A stretch of 64,000 nucleotides of DNA from Pacificispira sp040217575 (lineage in GTDB: Bacteria; Pseudomonadota; Alphaproteobacteria; UBA8366; Aestuariispiraceae). Of this stretch, positions 8,560 to 17,753 are shown piece after piece; position 1 is the stretch's first letter; the number at the start of each line of letters is the position of its first letter. A program made the translations under genes and the position numbers. Under the pieces are notes generated by a model. The model was not told where the DNA came from. It saw nothing but the letters and a program-made list of their open reading frames with translations, and searched no databases. The stretch is from assembly GCA_040217575.1 (NCBI GenBank), contig JAVJPW010000008.1, forward strand, positions 124,001-188,000. The letters are read 5' to 3'.

Positions 8560-9903
8560 GTGTCCGGGTCCTGGCTGAAATCGATCGCGCTCGCCTTTCT
8601 TCCGGCGGGGCTGCTTCTGGCACTGCTGGTCAGCGAACAGAAGATCGATTCCGCCGTCGCGATACTGTTGGCAATGGCGGTCCTGCTGGGTGCGGGCATC
8701 GCCGTGCGTCGCCGCATCAAGGCCGAAGATGTCGTCATGCGCCGGTTGAACCGGCTGACGGCGGAGGCACAGACGCAGCTGGACGCGTTGAGCTATAAGG
8801 CTGCGGTCGCCGATCGGATCGTGAACTCCCTGCCGCACCCGATCTTCTTCCTGGATTCGGATCGCCGGGTCGTGCGCATGAACGCCGTGGCCGGCGCGCT
8901 GATCGATTCCGACATTACCGGCCGCGACCTGGGGGACGGGCTGCGCGACCCGGGCCTGATGGGGGCAATCGACCGTGTTCTGAAGGGGGAGGGGCCGCAG
9001 TCGGTCGACCTGAACATACCGGTGCCGGTGGAAACCGACTATATCGCGCGCATCGAACCGGTGGAACCGCCCCCCGGCACGCCCAAGGGCCGCGACGCAC
9101 CGGTGGTGCTGGTCGACCTTCAGGATGTGACGGCCCTTCGCCGGTCGGAGAAGATGCGGGTCGATTTCGTCGCCAATGTCAGCCACGAGTTGCGCACGCC
9201 GCTGACCAGCCTGACCGGGTTCATCGAAACCCTGCGCGGGCCGGCAAAGGACGATGCCGAGGCGCGGGAAAAGTTCCTGGACATCATGCAGGAACAGTCC
9301 GAACGGATGTACCGGCTGATTTCCGACCTGTTGAGCCTGTCCAAAATCGAACTGGACGAACACAGCCGCCCGAAGGAGCCGGTCAACCTGCCGGAAATCC
9401 TGGAACGGCTGGTCGCCATGCTGGAACCGCGGGCGGTCGCCAGCGGCGTGCGCATCGAATTGATGGTCCCCGAGGACCTGCCGCCGGTACGCGGCGATGC
9501 GGACCAGCTGTTCCAGGTATTCCAGAACCTGCTGGAAAACGCCATGAAGTACGGGGAACAGGGCGGCGTCGTGAAAATCCGCTGTTCGGTGCGCGACGGC
9601 CGACGCGTCGTCACCGAGATCGAGGATTTTGGACCCGGCATTCCGGCCGAACATATCCCGCGCCTGACCGAACGGTTCTATCGCGTCGATACCGCCCGTT
9701 CGCGGCAACTGGGCGGCACCGGTCTGGGGCTGGCAATTGTGAAACATATTTTGAACCGCCATCGCGCGCGGCTGACCATTACAAGCGAGCTGGGCAAGGG
9801 GAGCGTCTTTGGTGTCGCCCTTCCCGTCCTTCAAAATTCCCGAATGATTCCAGATGGTTCGACAGATGCGGAAGAATCCGTCCGGCGCCGGCGCGCCGGT
9901 TAA
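8560..9903 (+). CDS. phoR: Phosphate-regulon sensor histidine kinase PhoR
   Basis: A 447-residue membrane sensor kinase that phosphorylates PhoB when phosphate is scarce. Two N-terminal hydrophobic segments (about 7-24 and 31-50) anchor it. A PAS domain (about 85-195, LPHPIFFLDSDRRVVRMN) follows, then the HisKA helix FVANVSHELRTPLTSL with phospho-acceptor His209. The ATPase domain carries N box NLLENAMKYG, DFGPGIP and GGTGLGLAIVKHIL. The start is GTG at 8560 after a gene-free gap of 37 bases. It heads the pst locus, while its partner phoB closes it. Confidence 0.92.
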   Translation: MSGSWLKSIALAFLPAGLLLALLVSEQKIDSAVAILLAMAVLLGAGIAVRRRIKAEDVVMRRLNRLTAEAQTQLDALSYKAAVADRIVNSLPHPIFFLDSDRRVVRMNAVAGALIDSDITGRDLGDGLRDPGLMGAIDRVLKGEGPQSVDLNIPVPVETDYIARIEPVEPPPGTPKGRDAPVVLVDLQDVTALRRSEKMRVDFVANVSHELRTPLTSLTGFIETLRGPAKDDAEAREKFLDIMQEQSERMYRLISDLLSLSKIELDEHSRPKEPVNLPEILERLVAMLEPRAVASGVRIELMVPEDLPPVRGDADQLFQVFQNLLENAMKYGEQGGVVKIRCSVRDGRRVVTEIEDFGPGIPAEHIPRLTERFYRVDTARSRQLGGTGLGLAIVKHILNRHRARLTITSELGKGSVFGVALPVLQNSRMIPDGSTDAEESVRRRRAG

Positions 9904-10137
9904 TATGACATTATTGGTCTAGATAAATCGGACCATCTGTAACGAAAACGTCTTCGTTCGATCATCAAACCGCAAGAACGCGGGCTTATTAGTCCGCCGT
10001 CGTTTAGGGGCATCTGACCAACCTTCAACCGTGCCCTTGGAACGAAAAGGTCGTTGCCGGGCCGCAACCCAGGTTGCGGAACGCTTCGAAAATCCAATCC
10101 GAAAGACTTTCTAAAGTCATCAATGGAGCGAGAAACT
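9904..10137 (+). promoter_or_regulatory. Presumed promoter/leader region of the pst operon
   Basis: 234 bases separate phoR and pstS. By established knowledge of the Pho regulon a PhoB-dependent promoter is expected here. I looked for the paired 7-mer Pho box (CTGTCAT-like, 11-base period) and saw only a lone half-site-like TGTCAT (minus strand, about 9905-9910) and a poor CTGTAAC at 9937. A precise Pho box is therefore not claimed. A strong leader hairpin lies at 10062-10079. Confidence 0.45.
10062..10079 (+). promoter_or_regulatory. Leader hairpin upstream of pstS
   Basis: A perfect inverted repeat, CCGCAACC-CA-GGTTGCGG, lies 58 bases before the pstS ATG. It could be an mRNA 5' stem that stabilises the abundant pstS message, or a binding site for a dimeric regulator. 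No U-tract follows, so it is not an intrinsic terminator. Confidence 0.45.
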
Positions 10138-11175
10138 ATGAAGGGACTTAAGGCAACGCTCGCGGCTGCTGCACTTGGCGCCGTCGCGTTCGCTGGGAGC
10201 GCCGAAGCGCGCGATCAGATCAACATCGTCGGTTCTTCGACGGTCTTTCCGTTTTCCACCGCTGTCGCCGAAACGTTCGGCCGCACGACGTCCTTCCCGA
10301 CGCCGGTCGTTGAATCGACGGGTTCCGGCGGCGGTCTGCGTCTGTTCTGCGCCGGTGTCGGTGTCGAACATCCGGACATCACCAACGCGTCGCGCCGCAT
10401 CAAGTCTTCTGAAGTCGAAACCTGTGCCGAAAACGGCGTGACCGACATCGTCGAAATCAAGGTTGGTTACGACGGCATCGTGCTTGGCAACTCGGTTGAT
10501 GCCGAACAGGTCGAACTGACGATGGCCCAGCTGTTCCTGGCCCTGGCCGCCCAGGTTCCGGACGGCAACGGCAACATCATCGAAAACCCTTACGAGCGCT
10601 GGTCGGACATCGACCCGTCCCTGCCGAACTACGAAATCGAAGTTCTGGGCCCGCCGCCGTCGTCCGGTACGCGTGACGCGTTTGTCGAGCTCGCCATGGA
10701 AGGCGGCGCCCGTCAGATCGAACAGCTGGCCGAACTCCGCTCTGCGGACAAGGACGCGTTCGAAGAAATCGCGCACACCCTGCGTGAAGACGGCCGCTTC
10801 ATCGAAGCCGGCGAGAACGACAACCTGATCGTCCAGAAGCTGACCGACAATCCGGAAGCCTTCGGCATCTTCGGCTTCTCCTTCCTGGACCAGAACTCCG
10901 ACCTGATCCAGGGTTCGGTCATCGACGGCAACGAACCGACGTTCGAAGCGATCGCTGCCGGCGACTATTCGGTTTCCCGTTCGCTGTACTTCTACGTGAA
11001 GTCGGCCCACGTGGGCGTCATTCCGGGTATCGAAGAATACCTGGCCGAGTTCACCAGCGAAGGCGCCTGGGGTCCGGACGGCTATCTGGCGGAACGGGGC
11101 CTGATCCCGATGCCGGACGAGGAACGCCAGACGTTCCGTGCCGCGGCGGAGAACCTATCCAGCCTGAGCATGTAA
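10138..11175 (+). CDS. pstS: Periplasmic phosphate-binding protein PstS
   Basis: Captures phosphate for the PstCAB importer. The 345-residue precursor has a clear signal peptide (MKGLKATLAAAALGAVAFAG, cut probably after SAEA at residue 24). The mature part starts with the phosphate-loop sequence INIVGSSTVFPFS and includes ESTGSGGGLRLFC and PPSSGTRDAFVELA, typical of PstS phosphate contacts. The frame stays open 84 bases further up, but ATG at 10138 is chosen for the signal peptide. Codon choice here favours C-ending codons more strongly than in the neighbours, as expected for a highly expressed binding protein. Confidence 0.95.
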   Translation: MKGLKATLAAAALGAVAFAGSAEARDQINIVGSSTVFPFSTAVAETFGRTTSFPTPVVESTGSGGGLRLFCAGVGVEHPDITNASRRIKSSEVETCAENGVTDIVEIKVGYDGIVLGNSVDAEQVELTMAQLFLALAAQVPDGNGNIIENPYERWSDIDPSLPNYEIEVLGPPPSSGTRDAFVELAMEGGARQIEQLAELRSADKDAFEEIAHTLREDGRFIEAGENDNLIVQKLTDNPEAFGIFGFSFLDQNSDLIQGSVIDGNEPTFEAIAAGDYSVSRSLYFYVKSAHVGVIPGIEEYLAEFTSEGAWGPDGYLAERGLIPMPDEERQTFRAAAENLSSLSM

Positions 11176-11185
11176 GTCAGAGAGA

Positions 11186-11215
11186 CCGGCCGGCAGGGAC
11201 ACCCCCGCCGGCCGG
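11186..11215 (+). other. Intercistronic stem-loop between pstS and pstC
   Basis: Arms CCGGCCGGC (11186-11194) and GCCGGCCGG (11207-11215) pair perfectly around an 11-base loop, 10 bases after the pstS stop. The downstream tract (ACTTCTCTT) is only weakly U-rich, so partial termination or 3'-end protection of pstS mRNA is more likely than full termination. Such stems commonly keep the binding protein in excess over the permease. Confidence 0.65.
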
Positions 11216-11385
11216 ACTTCTCTTGCCGCCCATTCTCCAAAGCCCGACTTCTTTCTTTCATCTTCTAAAAAACTTCATTCGTTCGTCACTTCTGCCCGGC
11301 ATCCGGGCGTCTAACACTGTTGTCTGCGAAACCGGGTGCGGCCCCTAACCTCTGCCGCGCCGTCAAGACGGGGGGCGAGGTTCAT

Positions 11386-12768
11386 ATGATTGGTTTCATT
11401 TTCACGGTGGTGTTTCTGGGTCTGACCGCCGCCGCATATTCCATGGGACGGCGCCGCGCCCATGCCGCGGTCGGCGGCAGCACGGCGCGGCTGAACTCGC
11501 TTCCCAGCTATTACGGTTTTCACGCCGCCCTGTGGTTTCTGATCCCCGCCGCGCTGCTTCTGGCGCTGTGGAGCGCGACAGAGACGACCATCGTCGAAGG
11601 CATGGTCGTCGGCAGCCTGCCGCAGGCAACGCAGGATCTGCCCCCGAACCAGCTGGGCCTGATCCTGAATGACATCCGCAACCTGGCCAACGGCAACATC
11701 ACGTCCGGCGAACCGTCCCCGGAAATCCGCGCCGCCGCGGACTATTATGTCAGCCTGTCCAGCACCAGCGCCTGGGCCAAATACATCCTGACCCTGACGC
11801 TGGGCCTGGTCGGCCTGATGATGGGTCTGAAGAAAATCGCCCCGGACTTCCGCGCCCGCAACAGTGTCGAACGCGTGGTCATGGCGATCCTGATGATCAG
11901 TTCGACCATCGCGATTCTGACCACGATCGGCATCGTGCTGTCGCTGCTGTTCGAAGCATCGCGCTTTTTCGCGACGATCCCGCTGACCGACTTCCTGTTC
12001 GGGCTGAAATGGTCGCCGCAGATCGCCATCCGCGAGGACCAGGTCGGATCGTCGGGCGCGTTCGGCGCGGTGCCCGTCTTTGTCGGCACGGCACTGATCA
12101 GCTTCATCGCCATGTGCGTCGCGGCGCCGATCGGCCTTTATTCCGCGATCTACATGTCCGAATATGCCAGCCCGAAATTCCGCGCGGTGATCAAGCCGGT
12201 GCTTGAAATCCTGGCCGGTATCCCGACCGTGGTCTACGGCTTCTTCGCTGCATTGACCATCGCGCCGATGTTCCGGGGTATGGGGGAATCGGTGGGACTG
12301 GACGTCGCGTCCGAAAGCGCGCTGGCCGCCGGCATGGTCATGGGCGTCATGATCATCCCGTTCGTATCGTCCCTGTCCGATGACGTGATTTCCCAGGTGC
12401 CCCGGTCGCTGCGCGAAGGGTCCTATGGCCTGGGAGCGACCAAGTCCGAGACGATCCGCAAGGTGATCCTGCCGGCCGCCCTGCCGGGGATCGTCGGTTC
12501 GCTTCTTCTGGCCGTCAGCCGCGCCATCGGCGAGACGATGATCGTCGTCATGGCCGCGGGCCTGGCCGCGAACCTGACCGCCAACCCGTTTCAGGCGGTG
12601 ACCACGGTGACGGTCCAGATCGTCACGCTTCTTATCGGTGACCAGGAATTCGACAGCCCGAAGACACTGGCAGCCTTTGCGCTGGGTCTGGTGCTGTTCT
12701 TTGTCACGCTGTGTCTCAACATCATCGCGCTTCACGTGGTGCGGAAATATCGGGAACAATATGACTGA
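11386..12768 (+). CDS. pstC: Phosphate ABC transporter permease PstC
   Basis: An inner-membrane channel subunit of the high-affinity phosphate importer, 460 residues. It has an extended N-terminal membrane part (IGFIFTVVFLGLTAAAYS, then ALWFLIPAALLLALW) typical of the alphaproteobacterial form. The canonical six-helix domain follows with FLFGLKWSP, IPTVVYGFFAALTIAP and the EAA-loop stretch YGLGATKSETIRKVILPAA. ATG at 11386 follows GGGGGCGAGG at suitable spacing, and the 22 in-frame codons upstream look non-coding. The stop overlaps the start region of pstA, so the two are translationally coupled. Confidence 0.93.
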   Translation: MIGFIFTVVFLGLTAAAYSMGRRRAHAAVGGSTARLNSLPSYYGFHAALWFLIPAALLLALWSATETTIVEGMVVGSLPQATQDLPPNQLGLILNDIRNLANGNITSGEPSPEIRAAADYYVSLSSTSAWAKYILTLTLGLVGLMMGLKKIAPDFRARNSVERVVMAILMISSTIAILTTIGIVLSLLFEASRFFATIPLTDFLFGLKWSPQIAIREDQVGSSGAFGAVPVFVGTALISFIAMCVAAPIGLYSAIYMSEYASPKFRAVIKPVLEILAGIPTVVYGFFAALTIAPMFRGMGESVGLDVASESALAAGMVMGVMIIPFVSSLSDDVISQVPRSLREGSYGLGATKSETIRKVILPAALPGIVGSLLLAVSRAIGETMIVVMAAGLAANLTANPFQAVTTVTVQIVTLLIGDQEFDSPKTLAAFALGLVLFFVTLCLNIIALHVVRKYREQYD

Positions 12769-14554
12769 TACGACGATGCAAGGGGGGCCTTCGACGCCGG
12801 ACGGCGAAGGCATCTATCAGGTAGTCAAACGCACCCTGTCGCGGCGTTATTCGGCGGAAAAGCGGTTCCAGGCCTATGGGCTGATCGCGATCTTCCTGGC
12901 GCTTGGGTTCCTGGCGTTCCTGTTCACCGATATCATTTCGAACGGGATCACCGCGTTCTGGCAGACCCAGGTCCAGATCGAAATCACCTTCGATCAGGAA
13001 ATCGTCGATCCGCGCGGCGACGGGTCCGAAGAATCGCTTCTGGCGGGCGACTACCGCACCCTGTCCCGCGATGCCTTCGCATCCTACTTCCCGGGCGTGT
13101 CCGGCCGTTCCGCCCGCCGGGAAATGTTCGACCTGATGTCCGGGGGGGCGCAGTATTCCCTGCGCGAGATGGTAGAGGACAACCCGGACGTCGTGGGGAC
13201 AACCCAGAAGGTCTGGGTCCATATGTCGGACGATGCCGACGTCTTCTTCAAGGGCCGGTCCACCGACATCAGCACGCGGCCGGTCAACGGTATCGCATCC
13301 CCGACGGGGACGGAGGATGAAATCCGCATCCTGTCCACGTCGAACGACTTCAATGACATCCTGCAGGCGGTAAAGGACCTGCTGCGCCAGGATGCACAGG
13401 ACCTGGAACGCGACGCGAACCGCCTGGATGCGGTGATCGAAGCCCATGAACGCGCGTTGCAGGCCGGCGGCGAAGCGGCGGAAGAGGCCCGCTCGCAATT
13501 GGAAATCGTGCGCGCGGACCAGCAGGAACTGCGGGACGATGCCGCCGCCCTGATCGCGCGCGCCGACGATCCGGCAGGCGCCGAACGCCTGTCGAATGCC
13601 ATGCCCAGCTATTTCGTGTCGATCAATGGCGGCTTCGTGAAGATCACGTCCGTCAGCGGTGCGGAAATCACCGGGGATGTCTTCATCCCGCTGGAATCGA
13701 CGAATGATGCGGCCAGGGACGAATGGGAAATCGTCGTCTATGAAACGCCGGTCCAGGCGCGCCGCCTGAGCGACCAGCAGATCACCTGGCTGCGCACGCT
13801 GGATCAGCAGGGTGTGGTGGCACAGAATTTCAACACCACGCTGTTCACCGCCGGCGACAGCCGCGAACCGGAACAGGCCGGCATCTGGGGTGCCGCGGTG
13901 GGATCCTTCTTCACGCTGATGGTCACCTTCCTGTTGAGTTTCCCGATCGGGGTCATGACGGCGGTCTATCTGGAAGAGTTCGCACCGAAAAACCGCATCA
14001 CCGATTTCATCGAAGTGAACATCAACAATTTGGCGGCGGTGCCGTCCATCGTCTTCGGTCTTCTGGGGCTGGCGGTGTTCCTGAATTTCTTCGGACTGCC
14101 GCGGTCGGCGCCGCTGGTCGGCGGCCTGGTGCTGACCCTGATGACCCTGCCGACGATCATCATTGCGTCCCGCGCGGCCCTGAAGGCGGTTCCGCCGTCG
14201 ATCCGCGAGGCGGCGCTGGGCATGGGCGCCAGCCGGCTTCAGGCCATGACGCACCACACGCTGCCGCTGGCGATGCCGGGCATGCTGACCGGGACGATCA
14301 TCGGCATGGCCCAGGCGCTTGGCGAATCGGCCCCGCTTCTGATGATCGGGATGGTCGCCTTCATCGTCGATATTCCGGGCGGCCCGACCGACCCGTCGAC
14401 GGTGCTTCCGGTGCAGATCTATCTTTGGGCAGACAGCCCCGAACGCGCCTTCATCGAACGCACATCGGCGGCGATCATGGTCCTGCTGGGCTTCCTGATC
14501 AGCATGAACCTGTTGGCTGTCCTGCTGCGCAAACGCTTCGAGCGCCGCTGGTAA
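12761..14554 (+). CDS. pstA: Phosphate ABC transporter permease PstA, long form with N-terminal DUF3333-type domain
   Basis: Partner permease of PstC, 597 residues against about 290 in enterobacteria. After one membrane helix (about 32-50, LIAIFLALGFLAFLFTDIIS) there is a large periplasmic insertion (about 55-360). It includes a charged coiled-coil stretch (LRQDAQDLERDANRLDAVIE onward, about 205-265). The standard permease domain (about 370-595) has FAPKNRITDFIEVNINNLAA, VPSIVFGLLG and the EAA loop AALGMGASRLQAMTHHTLPL. The start overlaps the last codons of pstC. The extra domain is known as DUF3333 in alphaproteobacterial PstA and has no proven role. Confidence 0.92.
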   Translation: MTDTTMQGGPSTPDGEGIYQVVKRTLSRRYSAEKRFQAYGLIAIFLALGFLAFLFTDIISNGITAFWQTQVQIEITFDQEIVDPRGDGSEESLLAGDYRTLSRDAFASYFPGVSGRSARREMFDLMSGGAQYSLREMVEDNPDVVGTTQKVWVHMSDDADVFFKGRSTDISTRPVNGIASPTGTEDEIRILSTSNDFNDILQAVKDLLRQDAQDLERDANRLDAVIEAHERALQAGGEAAEEARSQLEIVRADQQELRDDAAALIARADDPAGAERLSNAMPSYFVSINGGFVKITSVSGAEITGDVFIPLESTNDAARDEWEIVVYETPVQARRLSDQQITWLRTLDQQGVVAQNFNTTLFTAGDSREPEQAGIWGAAVGSFFTLMVTFLLSFPIGVMTAVYLEEFAPKNRITDFIEVNINNLAAVPSIVFGLLGLAVFLNFFGLPRSAPLVGGLVLTLMTLPTIIIASRAALKAVPPSIREAALGMGASRLQAMTHHTLPLAMPGMLTGTIIGMAQALGESAPLLMIGMVAFIVDIPGGPTDPSTVLPVQIYLWADSPERAFIERTSAAIMVLLGFLISMNLLAVLLRKRFERRW

Positions 14555-14614
14555 GTGTGACGAAAAACGACTATCGAACCGACAACCGAGACGACAGACG
14601 AATAGGAAAGCAAG

Positions 14615-15439
14615 ATGACTTCTGTTGAAACGTCCGATCAGCCAGACCAGACGCCGGCCGCACCGGCACCGGTCGCCGCGCCCGAAATCAAGATGCAGGG
14701 CCGTCAGGTCTGTGTCTTTTACGGGGACAAGCAGGCGCTTTTCGATGTCGACATCGACATTACGGAACGCGAGGTCACGTCGCTGATCGGCCCGTCAGGG
14801 TGTGGCAAGTCGACCTTCCTGCGCTGTCTGAACCGCATGAACGACGTTGTCGAAATCTGCCGCGTGACCGGGAAAATCACGCTGGATCAGGACGATATCT
14901 ATGACAAATCGGTCGATGTCGTGCCGTTGCGCGCCCGCGTCGGCATGGTCTTCCAGAAACCGAACCCGTTCCCGAAATCCATTTTCGAGAACATCGCCTA
15001 TGGCCCGCGCATTCACGGCCTGACGGCAAACAAGGCGGAACTGGACGAGATCGTCGAAAAATCCCTGCAGAGGGCGGGCCTTTGGGAAGAAGTGAAGGAC
15101 CGTCTGGATCAGCCGGGCACCGGTCTTTCCGGCGGCCAGCAGCAGCGTCTGTGCATTGCACGTGCGATCGCGGTTCAGCCCGAAGTCATCCTGATGGACG
15201 AACCCTGTTCCGCGCTGGACCCGATCGCGACCGCGAAGATCGAGGATCTGATCCACGAACTTCGGGAAAACTACACCATCGTGATCGTCACCCATTCCAT
15301 GCAGCAGGCAGCCCGCGTTTCGCAGCGCACGGCCTTCTTCCACCTGGGCAATCTGGTGGAATACGGGGAAACGGAACAGATCTTCACGAACCCGAAGGAC
15401 GAACGCACGCAAGGGTACATTACGGGCCGATTCGGCTAA
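14615..15439 (+). CDS. pstB: Phosphate ABC transporter ATPase PstB
   Basis: A cytosolic ATPase that powers phosphate uptake and helps sense phosphate together with PhoU and PhoR, 274 residues. Visible motifs are Walker A LIGPSGCGKSTFLRCLNRMN, signature TGLSGGQQQRLCIARA, Walker B EVILMDEPCSALDP and the H-loop IVTHSMQQAARVS. PstB-specific sequence includes VFQKPNPFPKSIFENIAYG. A Pro/Ala-rich N-terminal tail of about 25 residues precedes the conserved domain. It lies 60 bases after pstA and 51 before phoU. Confidence 0.96.
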   Translation: MTSVETSDQPDQTPAAPAPVAAPEIKMQGRQVCVFYGDKQALFDVDIDITEREVTSLIGPSGCGKSTFLRCLNRMNDVVEICRVTGKITLDQDDIYDKSVDVVPLRARVGMVFQKPNPFPKSIFENIAYGPRIHGLTANKAELDEIVEKSLQRAGLWEEVKDRLDQPGTGLSGGQQQRLCIARAIAVQPEVILMDEPCSALDPIATAKIEDLIHELRENYTIVIVTHSMQQAARVSQRTAFFHLGNLVEYGETEQIFTNPKDERTQGYITGRFG

Positions 15440-15490
15440 TATGGGGCTTGGGTGGGAAACCAGGTTCAAGGAAAGGCGTAAGCATCAAAC

Positions 15491-16237
15491 ATGGCGGATG
15501 TATCCCACGGTCATATCGTCGCCGCGTACGATCAGGAATTCAAGAAACTGACGAAGCTGTTGTCCCAGATGGGCGGACTGGCGGAAGTTCAGCTTTCGAA
15601 CGCCCTGACGGCGATCGAAAAACGCAACGACAAGCTCGCCCAGAAGGTTAAGGACGGCGACCGCGAAATCGACCAGCTGGAAATCGATATCGAAGCGCTG
15701 GTCGTGCGCATGCTGGCCCTTCGCCAGCCCGTTGCGAACGACCTTCGCTATATCGTCGCGACCTTGCGCATATCGTCCGACATCGAACGGATCGGCGATT
15801 ATGCGAAGAACATCGGCAAACGCGCCATGGCGCTGAACCAGTTGCCGGCCGAACCGCTGTTGCGGGGGGTCGTGCGCATCGGCCAGCCGGTCCAGGCCAT
15901 GCTGAAGGACGTGATGGACGCGCATCTTCAGGGCGACACGGCAAAGGCGATCGACGTCTGGGAAGCGGACGAGGAAGTGGATGCGCTCTATACCAGCCTG
16001 TTCCGCGAGTTGCTGACCTACATGATGGAAGACCCGCGGCACATAACGCCGTGCACGCACCTGCTGTTCATCGCCAAGAACCTGGAACGGATCGGCGATC
16101 ACGCGACCAACATCGCGGAAACGATCCATTTCCAGGTCGAAGGCACGCCACTGGCCGACCGGCGGCCAAAGGCGGACGGATCGAACTACGAGGTGCTTCG
16201 TCCAGAGGATGAATTGGATGACGATGACGACGACTGA
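15491..16237 (+). CDS. phoU: Phosphate signalling protein PhoU
   Basis: A negative modulator that links PstB state to PhoR and limits phosphate import, 248 residues. Two PhoU helical repeats are visible, each with the metal-site type motif: ISSDIERIGDYAKNI in the first half and IAKNLERIGDHATNIAE in the second. The C-terminus ends in an unusual run of acidic residues (EDELDDDDDD). The end of the gene is followed closely by phoB, so phoU and phoB should be co-transcribed. Confidence 0.94.
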   Translation: MADVSHGHIVAAYDQEFKKLTKLLSQMGGLAEVQLSNALTAIEKRNDKLAQKVKDGDREIDQLEIDIEALVVRMLALRQPVANDLRYIVATLRISSDIERIGDYAKNIGKRAMALNQLPAEPLLRGVVRIGQPVQAMLKDVMDAHLQGDTAKAIDVWEADEEVDALYTSLFRELLTYMMEDPRHITPCTHLLFIAKNLERIGDHATNIAETIHFQVEGTPLADRRPKADGSNYEVLRPEDELDDDDDD

Positions 16238-16280
16238 GGCGCGGCGCTCCGCGCCGTATCATGAGGGGAGTACCCGGCCA

Positions 16281-16979
16281 ATGACGGGCCTGAAACCGAA
16301 AATCCTGATCGTGGAAGACGAAACGGCGGTCGTAGCCCTGCTGCGCTACAACCTGGAACATCAGGGGTTTGAAGTCGATGCCGTATCCGACGGGGAAGAG
16401 GCACTGGTCGCGGTCGAAGAAAACCCGCCGGACCTGGTCCTGCTGGACTGGATGCTGCCGCAGCTTTCGGGAATCGAGGTTTGCCGCCAGCTTCGCCGCC
16501 GCCCGGCCACGAAACAAATGCCGATCATCCTGCTCACCGCCCGCGGGGAAGAGGCGGATACGGTCCGCGGCCTGGATTCCGGCGCCGACGACTATGTAAC
16601 CAAGCCGTTTTCGCCGGCGGAACTGTCGGCCAGGGTCCATGCCCTTCTGCGGCGGTCGCGCCCGGCCCTGTCGGACGAATCGATCAGCATCGCCGACCTG
16701 CAGATGGATCTGGCCGCGCACCGCGTCTATCGCGGCACGCGCGAAATCAAGCTGGGGCCGACCGAATACCGGTTGCTGCGCCATTTCATGGAACATCCGG
16801 GCCGGGTCTTCAGCCGCGAACAGCTGCTGGATTCCGTCTGGGGCCGCGACGTCTATGTGGAACTGCGCACCGTCGACGTCCATATCCGCCGACTGCGCAA
16901 GGCGCTGAACGAAGGCGGGGAACAGGACGTTATCCGCACCGTGCGGTCCGCCGGATACGCGCTGGAGGCAACCGCCTAG
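16281..16979 (+). CDS. phoB: Phosphate-regulon response regulator PhoB
   Basis: Transcription activator of phosphate-starvation genes, 232 residues. The receiver domain (5-120) has acidic pocket VEDE, phospho-acceptor Asp56 in LVLLDWMLP, and Lys108 in DDYVTKPFSP. The C-terminal winged helix (about 130-230) shows KLGPTEYRLLRHFMEHPGRV and the recognition-helix region TVDVHIRRLRKAL. The frame opens earlier (16209, inside phoU). ATG at 16281 is preferred because the receiver fold begins there and a GAGGGGAG ribosome site precedes it. Confidence 0.94.
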   Translation: MTGLKPKILIVEDETAVVALLRYNLEHQGFEVDAVSDGEEALVAVEENPPDLVLLDWMLPQLSGIEVCRQLRRRPATKQMPIILLTARGEEADTVRGLDSGADDYVTKPFSPAELSARVHALLRRSRPALSDESISIADLQMDLAAHRVYRGTREIKLGPTEYRLLRHFMEHPGRVFSREQLLDSVWGRDVYVELRTVDVHIRRLRKALNEGGEQDVIRTVRSAGYALEATA

Positions 16980-17150
16980 CGTCCCGCGCCGCCTCCACTG
17001 CCTGTCTGGCCTCCCCGCGCCGTGCGGGTTCGGGCCAATTACTGAAAATCTTTGAACTTTTGGCGCCGGTCGTTGAAACTCCGGCGTCGTAAGGCAACGT
17101 ATGCGGGGTGCGGACACGCCCCGTGAACAGGGATTTTCGATTCTGGCACC

Positions 17151-17753
17151 ATGAAGACAGCGGCAATTATCGGTTCACTGGCAATCCTGCTGGGCCTTGC
17201 GGCATGTACCGACATCCGCGAGACGGAACCGGATCGCACCGCGACGGAACAGCTTCTGATTTCGACCGCGGCGGACAATGCGGTCGAACAGTTCGACTTT
17301 ACCTCGCTTGCGGGACAGGCGGTCTTTCTGCGCCGGGACTATTTCGAAAGCTATGATTCCGGCTATGTCCTGGCACTCACCAGGCGGAAACTGGGGCGCG
17401 ACGGCGTGCGCATCGTGGATGCCCCCGAAGACGCTGCTTTCATTGTCGAACTGCGCTCCGGCGCGCTGTCGCTGAATAACGAGCTGTTCTATATCGGCGT
17501 CGGCGGATTCACCATTCCGGTGCCCCTGTCGGATTCGATCGAGGTGCCGCGCGCGACGCTTTACGGGGACTATGACCGGACCGGAATTGCCAAGTTCGGG
17601 GCTCTGGTCTTCACCGCGGACGGGACATTGCACCGGGATCTGGAAACCGTCTACGGACTTTCCTGGATGGACCATAACAGCATCCTGGGCATCGGCTGGA
17701 ACGAACAGAACATCCTGCCGGACAGCATCACCGACAATCCGCGCCCCGAATGA
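17151..17753 (+). CDS. Predicted lipoprotein of unknown function (DUF6655-like)
   Basis: A 200-residue protein with a lipoprotein signal: hydrophobic stretch IIGSLAILLGLAA followed by lipobox cysteine Cys19. It is therefore expected to be lipid-anchored in the envelope. The mature part starts TDIRETEPDRTATEQLLIST, which I recall as a conserved hallmark of a family of small proteobacterial lipoproteins (tentatively DUF6655). No catalytic motif is seen. It stands alone between phoB and the formate dehydrogenase gene, with 171 bases of non-coding DNA upstream. Confidence 0.75.
   Translation: MKTAAIIGSLAILLGLAACTDIRETEPDRTATEQLLISTAADNAVEQFDFTSLAGQAVFLRRDYFESYDSGYVLALTRRKLGRDGVRIVDAPEDAAFIVELRSGALSLNNELFYIGVGGFTIPVPLSDSIEVPRATLYGDYDRTGIAKFGALVFTADGTLHRDLETVYGLSWMDHNSILGIGWNEQNILPDSITDNPRPE

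Noticed and set aside
8461..9834. Long minus-strand frame antisense to phoR
   Set aside because: Mirror of PhoR coding sequence; rich in Arg, His and Gln, typical of shadow frames.
9904..10137. Pho box upstream of pstS
   Set aside because: Only lone half-site-like sequences are visible; no paired repeats with 11-base spacing.
11311..14257. Long minus-strand frames antisense to pstC and pstA
   Set aside because: No recognisable domain, and both oppose intact permease genes.
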